Assembly (NCBI GenBank): GCA_958295835.1
Contig: OY282378.1
Location: 2,559,001 to 2,623,000, forward strand
Reading direction: 5' to 3'
Length of the DNA: 64,000 bases
Origin: an uncultured Gammaproteobacteria bacterium
GTDB taxonomy: Bacteria; Pseudomonadota; Gammaproteobacteria; HK1
The position numbers and the translations under genes were made by a program. Below, piece after piece: positions 54,560-64,000 of this stretch. The notes under the pieces are model-generated. The model was not told the DNA's origin. It ran no database searches and saw only the letters and a program-made list of their open reading frames with translations. The stretch's first letter is position 1. Each line of letters opens with the position of its first letter.

Positions 54560-55729
54560 GTGGCCGATCATCGCGTGACCGAACCGGACTCATCGACTCT
54601 CGCCGAATCCGACCTGCAGGGCTGGCTCGCGATCGGTCGCGCCGGGTCGTGCAACGGCCACGCGGTCCTGCGAGCGCTGGAAGCATTCGGAAGCGTCGGC
54701 GGGCTGTTCGAGGCGGGCGACCGCGAGCTCGCGGGGTTGGGATTCTCGCGCGCGGCGGTCGCACGGATACGCCGTGTCGATTGGGACGCCACTCGCCGGG
54801 AGCGGGATGCCCTCGGGGGCCTCGGAGTATCCATCGTGCCGATTGGAACGAGCCGCTACCCCGCGCAGCTCGCCACCATCTCCAGTCCGCCGCCGCTGCT
54901 CTACTGCCGCGGCGATCCCGGGGTCCTCGATTGCGCCCAGATCGCCGTCGTCGGCTCCCGGGCCGCCACGCGCGGCGGACGCGAGCGGGCCCGGGCGCTT
55001 GCCGGCGAGCTCGCGGCGTGTGGGCTGGTCATCACCAGCGGACTCGCTCGCGGCATCGATGCCGCCGCCCATCGAGGCGCACTCGACGCCGGCGCACCGA
55101 GCGTAGCGGTCGTCGCCACGGGACCGGATCGCATCTATCCACGATCGAACGCCGGGCTCGCCCGCGAGCTCCTCGAGGCGGGGGCGGTGGTCACGGAGCG
55201 TGCGCCCGGAACGCCGCCGCTGCCCGAGAATTTCCCGCGGCGAAACCGCCTGATCAGCGGACTCTCTGTCGGAGTGCTCGTCGTCGAGGCGTCGCTGCGC
55301 AGTGGCTCGTTGATCACCGCCCGCTTCGCGGCAGACGAGGGACGTGAAGTCTTCGCGGTCCCGGGATCGGTGGACAGCCCCCTGTCACGCGGATGTCATG
55401 CGCTCATTCGCGATGGAGCAAAGCTGGTGGAGTCGGTCGTGGACGTTGTCGAGGAAATCGTGCATCTCGACGTACTGCCCAGGCCGCCGGTCGTCCCGCA
55501 ACCCGCGGCGGCGGATGGTTCCGGCGGTGCGGGAGGAAGTCCCGGAGCGAAGGAACAGAACGTTCTCGATGCGGTGGGCCATGATCCGGTCACCCTCGAT
55601 CAGCTCGTCGGTCACACGGGAATGACCGCCAGTCGACTTGCCTCCTCGCTCCTCGCCCTCGAGATCGACGGCTGGATCGAAGCGCTTCCCGGCAGTCGCT
55701 ACGTTCGAACCACCGGGCCGCGTCGATGA
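54560..55729 (+). CDS. dprA: DNA-processing protein DprA (Smf)
   Basis: Binds incoming single-stranded DNA and loads RecA during natural transformation. 389 residues from GTG 54560. N-terminal SAM-like domain, then the extended Rossmann DprA core: AVVGSRAATRGGRE, SGLARGIDAAAHRGAL, PRRNRLISGLSVGVLVVEA and GSLITARFAADEGREVFAVPG (in part). A Gly/Ala/Pro-rich linker (about 312-330) leads to a C-terminal winged helix (about 330-385), which is typical. Divergent from def. Confidence 0.95.
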   Translation: MADHRVTEPDSSTLAESDLQGWLAIGRAGSCNGHAVLRALEAFGSVGGLFEAGDRELAGLGFSRAAVARIRRVDWDATRRERDALGGLGVSIVPIGTSRYPAQLATISSPPPLLYCRGDPGVLDCAQIAVVGSRAATRGGRERARALAGELAACGLVITSGLARGIDAAAHRGALDAGAPSVAVVATGPDRIYPRSNAGLARELLEAGAVVTERAPGTPPLPENFPRRNRLISGLSVGVLVVEASLRSGSLITARFAADEGREVFAVPGSVDSPLSRGCHALIRDGAKLVESVVDVVEEIVHLDVLPRPPVVPQPAAADGSGGAGGSPGAKEQNVLDAVGHDPVTLDQLVGHTGMTASRLASSLLALEIDGWIEALPGSRYVRTTGPRR

Positions 55730-55950
55730 ACCCGCATCGCTGCCGCCGCCCTGGTTGCAGAGCTCGTTCCGGACCGCGATACCGGACGCAGGTGCAGACA
55801 ACGGAAAGCGGTTGGCCGGGGCCGGGACCATCGGTTCGTGACTTGCGGCGCTGCCCCCCCCTTTCGCCGGCCTTCCCGTTTGGAATATCTTGTCGCGCGG
55901 CAGCGCAGCCTGTCCGCGTCCGACATTCCGAATAGCGAGCTTCTTCGTCG

Positions 55951-58338
55951 ATGGCCAGAAACCTCCTGGTTGTTGAATCACCCGCCAAGGCCCGAACGAT
56001 CAAGAAATACCTGGGATCCGACTATGAGATCCTGGCTTCGTACGGGCACGTGCGCGACCTTGTACCGAAAGACGGCGCGGTGGAGCCGGAGAACGGCTTC
56101 CTGATGCACTACGAGCCCATCGCGCGCAACGAGAAGCATGTCAAGGCCCTGAGTCGCGCGATGAAGAAGGCGAAGGCGCTCTACCTCGCGACCGACCCCG
56201 ACCGTGAAGGCGAGGCGATCTCGTGGCATGTCGTCGAGCTGCTCCGAGCCGCGAAGGCGCTCGGCACGAAGCCGGTGCACCGGGTCGTCTTCCACGAGAT
56301 CACCAGGCGAGCGGTCGCCGAGGCCGTCGCCCACCCTCGCGAAATCTCGGACTCGCTCGTCAATGCGCAGCAGGCGCGCCGGGCGCTCGACTATCTCGTC
56401 GGCTTCAACCTGTCGCCCCTGCTGTGGAAGAAGATTCGCCGGGGACTGTCGGCAGGAAGAGTGCAGAGCCCGGCGCTACGGATGATCGTCGAGCGCGAAG
56501 AAGAGATCGAGCGGTTCGAGAAGCGCGAGTACTGGACCATCGAGGCCGATCTGGAGAGCAGTGAGGTCGAGTTCGTAGCGAGGCTGGTGCGGCTCGCGGG
56601 AGAGAAGATCGAACAATTCAGCATCACGGACGAAGCCCATGCCGCGCGGGCGCGGGATCGGCTGGTCGGTCTGAGCGCGGCGGGCGGAGCCTCGCAACGG
56701 ACCGCCGGACCGGGCGGGTCCGGAGGCGCCGCCGGCGCCCTGTGCGTGCATGGCGTCGAGAAGAAGCAGCGGCGGCGCAACCCCGCCGCGCCCTTCATCA
56801 CCTCGACCTTGCAGCAGGAGGCGGCAAGAAAGCTCGGCTTCACCGCGAGCCGGACGATGCGGGTGGCGCAACAGCTCTACGAGGGAGTGGACACCGGGGG
56901 CGGCACGGTGGTGGGCCTCGTCACCTACATGCGGACCGACTCGACCACGCTCGCGTCGGAAGCCGTCGCCGAGATCCGCGAGTACATCGCGAGCGCGTTC
57001 GGCGCTCGCAACGTGCCGCGCTCCCCGCGCGTCTACCGCACCCGCGCGAGGAATGCGCAGGAAGCGCACGAGGCGATCCGGCCGACCTCGGTTGCGCGGA
57101 CCCCCGGATCGCTCGCCAAGGTGCTGGCGAAAGACCAGGCGAAGCTCTACGAGCTCGTGTGGAAGCGCACCGTGGCCTGCCAGATGCTTCACGCGACGAT
57201 CGATACGGTGGCCGTCGAGTTCACCTGCGGCGCCGAGCCTCGGCCGGACGCTCCCGTCCCCGACGACCTGCTGCGCGCCACCGGATCGAGTGTGGCGGAT
57301 CCGGGCTTTCTCGCGGTCTACGAGGAAGGCATCGACGACAAGGCGGCGGAGAAGGAACGACGCCTGCCGCCGCTCGAGAAAGGCGCGACGATCGTGCTCA
57401 AGGCGCTGAGGCCGGAACAGCATTTCACGGAGCCGCCGCCGCGCTACTCCGAGGCGAGCCTGATCCGTGCGCTGGAAGACTACGGGATCGGCCGCCCATC
57501 CACGTATGCCGCGATCATCTCGACGCTTCAGCAACGGGAGTACGCGGAGCTGGAGAGCCGCCGCTTCCGGCCCACCGACGTCGGCCGTCTCGTCAACGGC
57601 TTCGTGACCGAGCACTTCGCCGACTATGTGGATTATGAGTTCACCGCCCGTCTCGAAGACGACCTCGACGCGGTGTCGCGCGGCGAGCGTGACTGGGTGC
57701 CCCTGCTCGATCAGTTCTGGCGGCCCTTCCACAAAAAGGTGTCCGAGAAGGAGGCCAGTGTCTCTCGCAGCGAGGCGTCGCAGGCCAGGATCCTCGGCAT
57801 CGACCCCGGGTCCGGCCGCCAGATCTCGGTGCGGGTGGGCCGGTACGGTCCGTATGCGCAAATCGGAACCGTGAACGAGAAGGACAAGCCGAAGTTCGCG
57901 AGCCTGCGGCGCGAGCAACGGGTAAACACCATCACCCTGGAAGAAGCGCTCGCGCTGTTCGAGCTCCCGCGCTCGCTCGGCGCCACCGCGGACGGCGAGC
58001 CGGTCTCGGTGAACGTCGGCCGCTTCGGTCCGTACGTGAAGTACGGCTCGAAGTTCGCGTCGCTGGGACCGGACGATGATCCGCACCGGATCGACCTCCC
58101 TCGCGCGCTGGAGATCGTCGTGGAGAAGAAGCGCGCCGACGCGGAGCGGGAGATCAAGGTGTTCGAGGGTACGTCGATCCGGATCCTGAAAGGCCGCTAC
58201 GGCCCCTACGTCACCGACGGGAAGAAGAACGCACGGGTGCCGAAGGACAGCGACCCGATCCGGATCACCCTCGACGAGGCAAGGCGGCTGATCGAGGCCG
58301 CGCCGCCGCCGCGCTCGCGCCGGCGCAGGAACTCCTGA
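55951..58338 (+). CDS. topA: DNA topoisomerase I
   Basis: Relaxes negative supercoils by single-strand passage. 795 residues. TOPRIM domain at the N-terminus (LLVVESPAKARTIKKYLG, then ATDPDREGEAISWH with the DxD acid), catalytic tyrosine in VTYMRTDSTTL (about residue 328), and EAHEAIRPT. The C-terminal quarter has repeated Toprim_Crpt units (VGRYGPYAQIG, VGRFGPYVKYG, KGRYGPYVTDG) and a basic tail; none of the CxxC zinc fingers of E. coli TopA is present. This domain arrangement resembles that of many non-enteric bacteria. Likely transcribed with purE. Confidence 0.95.
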   Translation: MARNLLVVESPAKARTIKKYLGSDYEILASYGHVRDLVPKDGAVEPENGFLMHYEPIARNEKHVKALSRAMKKAKALYLATDPDREGEAISWHVVELLRAAKALGTKPVHRVVFHEITRRAVAEAVAHPREISDSLVNAQQARRALDYLVGFNLSPLLWKKIRRGLSAGRVQSPALRMIVEREEEIERFEKREYWTIEADLESSEVEFVARLVRLAGEKIEQFSITDEAHAARARDRLVGLSAAGGASQRTAGPGGSGGAAGALCVHGVEKKQRRRNPAAPFITSTLQQEAARKLGFTASRTMRVAQQLYEGVDTGGGTVVGLVTYMRTDSTTLASEAVAEIREYIASAFGARNVPRSPRVYRTRARNAQEAHEAIRPTSVARTPGSLAKVLAKDQAKLYELVWKRTVACQMLHATIDTVAVEFTCGAEPRPDAPVPDDLLRATGSSVADPGFLAVYEEGIDDKAAEKERRLPPLEKGATIVLKALRPEQHFTEPPPRYSEASLIRALEDYGIGRPSTYAAIISTLQQREYAELESRRFRPTDVGRLVNGFVTEHFADYVDYEFTARLEDDLDAVSRGERDWVPLLDQFWRPFHKKVSEKEASVSRSEASQARILGIDPGSGRQISVRVGRYGPYAQIGTVNEKDKPKFASLRREQRVNTITLEEALALFELPRSLGATADGEPVSVNVGRFGPYVKYGSKFASLGPDDDPHRIDLPRALEIVVEKKRADAEREIKVFEGTSIRILKGRYGPYVTDGKKNARVPKDSDPIRITLDEARRLIEAAPPPRSRRRRNS

Positions 58339-58359
58339 CCCGCCGCCGGCCCATCCACG

Positions 58360-58872
58360 ATGGACCGTACGCCTTTCGTCGCAGTGCTGATGGGATCGGA
58401 TTCCGATTTTCCGGTCCTGGAGCCGGCCTTCGACGTGCTCGATGCGTTCGGGATCCGCTACGAGATGCGCCTGCGCTCCGCGCATCGAACCCCCGCCGCG
58501 ACCCATGATTACGTCCGCGACGCCGAAGCCCGGGGATGCGCGGTGTTCATCGCCGCGGCGGGCATGGCCGCGCACCTCGCGGGCGCAGTCGCGGCCATCA
58601 CCGTCCGGCCGGTCATCGGTGTGCCGGTCGATTCCGGTCCGTTGCGCGGTGAAGACGCCCTGCTCTCCACCGTGCAGATGCCCGGGGGCATTCCTGTCGC
58701 GACCGTTGCCATCGGCAAGGCCGGCGCGAAGAACGCCGGCTATCTCGCGGCGCAGATCCTCGCCGTCGCCGACGATGCGCTCGCCTCCAGGCTGAGCGCG
58801 GAGCGCGAACGCATCGCGGCCGCGATCCTCGAAAGAAACGATGCGCTTCAGGAGAAGTTGCGCGATCGATGA
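58360..58872 (+). CDS. purE: N5-carboxyaminoimidazole ribonucleotide mutase
   Basis: Converts N5-CAIR to CAIR in purine biosynthesis. 170 residues. [12 protein letters not shown] (phosphate-binding GSxSD), RSAHRTP with the catalytic His, [15 protein letters not shown], and [13 protein letters not shown] are canonical for class I PurE. Its usual partner purK, which makes N5-CAIR, is not adjacent; tsaC follows after 22 bp. Confidence 0.95.
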   Translation: MDRTPFVAVLMGSDSDFPVLEPAFDVLDAFGIRYEMRLRSAHRTPAATHDYVRDAEARGCAVFIAAAGMAAHLAGAVAAITVRPVIGVPVDSGPLRGEDALLSTVQMPGGIPVATVAIGKAGAKNAGYLAAQILAVADDALASRLSAERERIAAAILERNDALQEKLRDR

Positions 58873-58894
58873 ATACGCTCACGACGGGGGAGGC

Positions 58895-60371
<1,477 letters not shown>

Positions 60372-60689
60372 AGCGGGCTATTCGTCCGCGACCCGGCGAG
60401 GACTTCGGATCACGAAGCGAGGCCTGCGCCCGGCCTTGACCGCGGGTGGCGCGAAGATGGCGGGCGGCAGCGGCAAGGCGAACGCGAGTCAGAGCCTGCC
60501 CGGTGTGAATGGGCGCGCAGGCGTACTTGACGGTACGTCGAGCCCCCTGGTCGCGTTCGCGAACCCGCCGGGAACGGATTCGGCCGCACGCAGTGAGCCC
60601 GAAGGGGCGGATCGGGGACGGCGCGCCACAGTGCGGCCGATGCCGTTCGGATCCGCGCCCGCGCCCGGTGAGAAATGCGGGTCAAGCGC
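60372..60689 (+). other. Spacer between hemF and the tRNA promoter
   Basis: About 318 bp with no gene I can support. A reverse-strand open frame running through it and across the neighbouring tRNA genes is a shadow. A 5-bp repeat AGGCC...GGCCT near 60419-60437 is too weak to call a terminator for hemF. Confidence 0.4.
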
Positions 60690-60718
60690 TTGACACGGTT
60701 CGCACCCTCCAACACAAT
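60690..60718 (+). promoter_or_regulatory. Sigma-70 promoter of the tRNA-tuf operon
   Basis: A perfect -35 TTGACA (60690-60695), a 17-bp spacer and CACAAT (60713-60718, 4 of 6 to TATAAT), followed by a GC-rich discriminator (ACCCCGC). tRNA-Tyr begins 16 bp downstream. The GC-rich discriminator is typical for stringently controlled stable-RNA promoters. It probably reads through the tRNAs and tuf. Confidence 0.65.
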
Positions 60719-60734
60719 ACCCCGCTTGCGTTGA

Positions 60735-60819
60735 GGAGGGGTTCCCGAGCGGCCAAAGGGACCAGACTGTAAATCTGGCGGCTCAGCCTTCGTAGGTTCG
60801 AATCCTACCCCCTCCACCA
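60735..60819 (+). tRNA. tRNA-Tyr (GTA)
   Basis: A 7-bp acceptor stem (GGAGGGG/CCCCTCC), long variable arm, anticodon loop CTGTAAA giving GTA (60769-60771), T-arm GTAGG-TTCGAAT-CCTAC, and encoded CCA (60817-60819). Class II shape with an extra arm is right for tRNA-Tyr. First gene of the block, as in the E. coli thrU-tyrU-glyT-thrT-tufB cluster. Confidence 0.96.
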
Positions 60820-60880
60820 GAGTGTGCGAGTCAGGTCGGATTCGGTTCGACGCCAGTGGACGGATATCGGCAGAAGGCCC

Positions 60881-60954
<74 letters not shown>

Positions 60955-61163
60955 GGCACGGAGGGCTTCCTGATCGCGTCAGGTTCAGGCATCCGGTTTC
61001 GGTTCCGAATGACATGACCCCGGCCATCGAGTCCATGTTCCCTTCTCCTCGCGGGAGAAGGCTCGGGCAGCACGCAGGCGGGCCCGGCCCGTCGTGGCAT
61101 GGACTCGATCGTCCTCATACCGGCATCCATGCCCATGAATCCCCGACACGGCACGAGTATTCA
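60955..61163 (+). other. Spacer between tRNA-Gly and tRNA-Thr
   Basis: A 209-bp leader-like stretch, longer than the corresponding spacer in E. coli. It contains TTCTCCTCGCGGGAGAAG (about 61041-61058), a perfect hairpin of 7 bp (TTCTCCT/GGGAGAA with a small CGC loop and wobble), without a T-run. It may be a processing or attenuation element; I see no protein gene. Confidence 0.35.
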
Positions 61164-61239
<76 letters not shown>

Positions 61240-61296
61240 CACCACCGATCCGACAGTGAGATCGATTTCGAAAGCACCGCATCCGGAGAACGTCTG

Positions 61297-62487
<1,191 letters not shown>

Positions 62488-62544
62488 ATCCGAGTGGAAA
62501 TCCGGTGAGGCCGAATCGAGCGCCTTCGCCGGCTTCTGACATCA

Positions 62545-62620
62545 AGGCCAGTAGCTCAATAGGCAGAGCGGCGGTCTCCAAAACCGCAGGTTGGGGGTTC
62601 GATTCCCTCCTGGCCTGCCA
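62545..62620 (+). tRNA. tRNA-Trp (CCA)
   Basis: Acceptor AGGCCAG/CTGGCCT, anticodon stem GCGGT/ACCGC around CTCCAAA (anticodon CCA, 62578-62580), T-loop TTCGATT, encoded CCA at 62618-62620. It sits between tuf and secE, a common gammaproteobacterial arrangement. Confidence 0.96.
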
Positions 62621-62702
62621 ATGCCGCAGCGCAGGCAGGAACGTCGTGGTCCAGGTCGCGGATCGGATTCGGGTCGCGTGGCGATGACCGGCAGCGGGTG
62701 AC

Positions 62703-63098
62703 GTGTCGGCCCGGCAACTGATGGGAACGAGCGTGCAGACAACGGCAGCGATCCCCGATCTGGCCAAGTGGATCGGTGCGTTCGCCATTCTCGCAAGCAG
62801 TATCGCCGGGTTCTACTACTGGTCCGACGAGTCGTTGCTCTTGCGGGTGATCGGGTTGCTCGTTCTGAGCGCGGCGGCCGTGTTCGTCGCGGTGCAGACG
62901 GAGAAGGGCCGGGCCGCGTGGGATTTCGTCCGCGAGTCACACACGGAGGTGCGCAAGGTCGTCTGGCCGACGCGCAAGGAAACGACACAGACGACGTTGA
63001 TCGTCATCGCGATGGTCGGACTGGTGGCGATCATCATGTGGATGCTCGATGGGCTGCTCGCGTGGCTCGTGAGGCTGTTGCTCGGAACGGGGACCTGA
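62703..63098 (+). CDS. secE: Preprotein translocase subunit SecE
   Basis: Small essential subunit of the SecYEG channel. 131 residues from GTG 62703; ATG 62721 is an alternative. Three transmembrane helices as in E. coli SecE (about 22-38, 46-65, 98-123), and the conserved cytoplasmic amphipathic motif [21 protein letters not shown] (in parts; VVWPTRKE). nusG starts 4 bp later. Confidence 0.94.
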   Translation: MSARQLMGTSVQTTAAIPDLAKWIGAFAILASSIAGFYYWSDESLLLRVIGLLVLSAAAVFVAVQTEKGRAAWDFVRESHTEVRKVVWPTRKETTQTTLIVIAMVGLVAIIMWMLDGLLAWLVRLLLGTGT

Positions 63099-63102
63099 CG
63101 AC

Positions 63103-63636
63103 ATGTCGATGCGCTGGTATGTCGTTCATGTTTATTCCGGATTCGAGAATCAGGTCATGCGCCTGCTCAAGGAGCGGATCGAGCGTAGCGGCCTCGAGGT
63201 CGAGTTCGGTGACGTACTGGTTCCGACGGAAGAAGTCGTCGAGATGCGCGACGGCCAGAAGCGTCGAAGCGATCGGAAGTTCTTCCCCGGCTACGTGCTG
63301 GTGAACATGGAGATGAACGACGTCACTTGGCACTTGGTGAAGAGTGTGCCGAAGGTGATGGGCTTTATCGGGGGGAGCAGCGACCGGCCTGCTCCGATCA
63401 GCGATCGCGAGGCCGACGCCATACTCCAAAGAGTACAGGAAGGGGTCGACAAGCCGCGACCGAAGGTGCTGTTCGAGCCCGGGGAGGCGGTGCGGGTCGT
63501 CGACGGCCCGTTCAACGACTTCAACGGGGTGGTCGAGGAAGTGAACTACGAAAAGAGTCGAATGCGCGTTGCGGTGACCATTTTCGGTCGGTCGACGCCG
63601 GTGGAGCTCGAGTTCGGTCAGGTCGAGAAGGATTGA
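63103..63636 (+). CDS. nusG: Transcription termination/antitermination protein NusG
   Basis: Binds RNA polymerase and couples transcription to Rho and ribosomes. 177 residues. NGN domain: [29 protein letters not shown] and [16 protein letters not shown] domain: [25 protein letters not shown] (in parts), ending [11 protein letters not shown]. Classic secE-nusG-rplK order. rplK follows after 87 bp. Confidence 0.97.
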   Translation: MSMRWYVVHVYSGFENQVMRLLKERIERSGLEVEFGDVLVPTEEVVEMRDGQKRRSDRKFFPGYVLVNMEMNDVTWHLVKSVPKVMGFIGGSSDRPAPISDREADAILQRVQEGVDKPRPKVLFEPGEAVRVVDGPFNDFNGVVEEVNYEKSRMRVAVTIFGRSTPVELEFGQVEKD

Positions 63637-63723
63637 GCCGGTGGACGCGCGGCGTCACCCGGTTTGGCGAAGCCTCGCAGGCGCTTGATCAGGAGCGCTT
63701 GGGACTGGTCGGAGGATCGTTGG

Positions 63724-64000
63724 GTGGCCAAGAAGGTCGAAGCGTACATCAAGCTGCAGGTGCCCGCCGGGCAGGCCAAGCCGACTCCGCCCGTCGGACC
63801 GGCTCTCGGGCAGCACGGCGTGAACATCATGGAGTTCTGCAAGACGTTCAATGCCCAGACGCAAGGCATGGAGCCGGGGCTGCCGATCCCGTGCGTGATC
63901 ACCGTCTATCAGGATCGATCGTTCACCTTCGTCACCAAGACACCGCCGGCGTCGGTGTTGCTGCGAAAGATCACCGGCATCGAGAAGGGGAGTGACGTTC
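63724..64000 (+). CDS. rplK: 50S ribosomal protein L11, N-terminal part (3' end outside window)
   Basis: Component of the GTPase-associated centre of the 50S subunit. Begins at GTG 63724 as [16 protein letters not shown], followed by [27 protein letters not shown] and [16 protein letters not shown], the canonical L11 N-terminal domain and linker. About 92 codons are present; the gene is cut by the window edge. It likely starts the rplKAJL-rpoBC operon. Unlike tuf, its codons are the normal C-rich kind. Confidence 0.97.
   Translation, partial: MAKKVEAYIKLQVPAGQAKPTPPVGPALGQHGVNIMEFCKTFNAQTQGMEPGLPIPCVITVYQDRSFTFVTKTPPASVLLRKITGIEKGSDV

Overview
The window is a GC-rich bacterial chromosome segment, almost certainly from a gammaproteobacterium. 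Diagnostic signs are the outer-membrane assembly lipoproteins BamB and BamC, RodZ, the order rlmN-rodZ-hisS-yfgM-bamB-der, the tRNA-Tyr/Gly/Thr-tuf-tRNA-Trp-secE-nusG-rplK block, and ntrX-ntrY next to trkA/trkH and rsmB-fmt-def-dprA-topA. I cannot name a genus. Core genes use C-ending codons heavily; the exceptions are reported as findings.

Layout. (1) 1-12.3 kb, core: the 3' end of valS, an IscR-regulated iscR-iscA pair with no iscS or iscU, then ndk, rlmN, rodZ, hisS, yfgM, bamB and der forward; bamC and a histidine phosphatase lie on the reverse strand beside a panE-like remnant. (2) 12.3-17.5 kb: a complete branched-chain amino-acid type ABC importer on the reverse strand (livF, livH, binding protein, livM, livG). 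(3) 17.5-29.4 kb: an accessory island. It holds a single-chain type ISP/IIG-like restriction-modification enzyme with in-frame DNA repeats, an AT-rich coiled-coil-TIR gene cut cleanly by an 868-bp IS5-family element, a HicA/HicB toxin-antitoxin pair, a lipoprotein, and a reverse-strand cassette of retropepsin-like protease, 58-aa protein and large PIN-domain protein. Around these are gene scraps (AlbA_2/COG2865, enolase-superfamily, IS66) and a 5'-truncated ImmA/IrrE-like gene with a ruined HExxH site, flanked by a 36-bp direct repeat. (4) 29.4-44.4 kb: metabolic and transport genes: a PRISE-type SDR, a choline/betaine-type ABC importer with a duplicated permease, gnd, an orphan membrane fusion protein, a deacetylase/dipeptidase pair, Uma2, an aminotransferase, trmL, pyrD and a TPR protein. 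(5) 44.4-54.4 kb, reverse strand: fmt-rsmB-DUF4390-ntrY-ntrX-trkA-trkH with def upstream, several genes overlapping by 4 nt. (6) 54.5-64 kb, forward: dprA, topA, purE, tsaC, hemF, then the tRNA-tuf-secE-nusG-rplK translation/transcription block.

Most notable: the IS-split TIR gene, whose reading frame is restored exactly on paper by removing the IS plus one TA; the protease/PIN cassette; and the tuf gene, where 14 of 20 Ile codons are AUA and Leu is mostly UUG, opposite to its neighbours and to what is expected of the most highly expressed gene in the cell.
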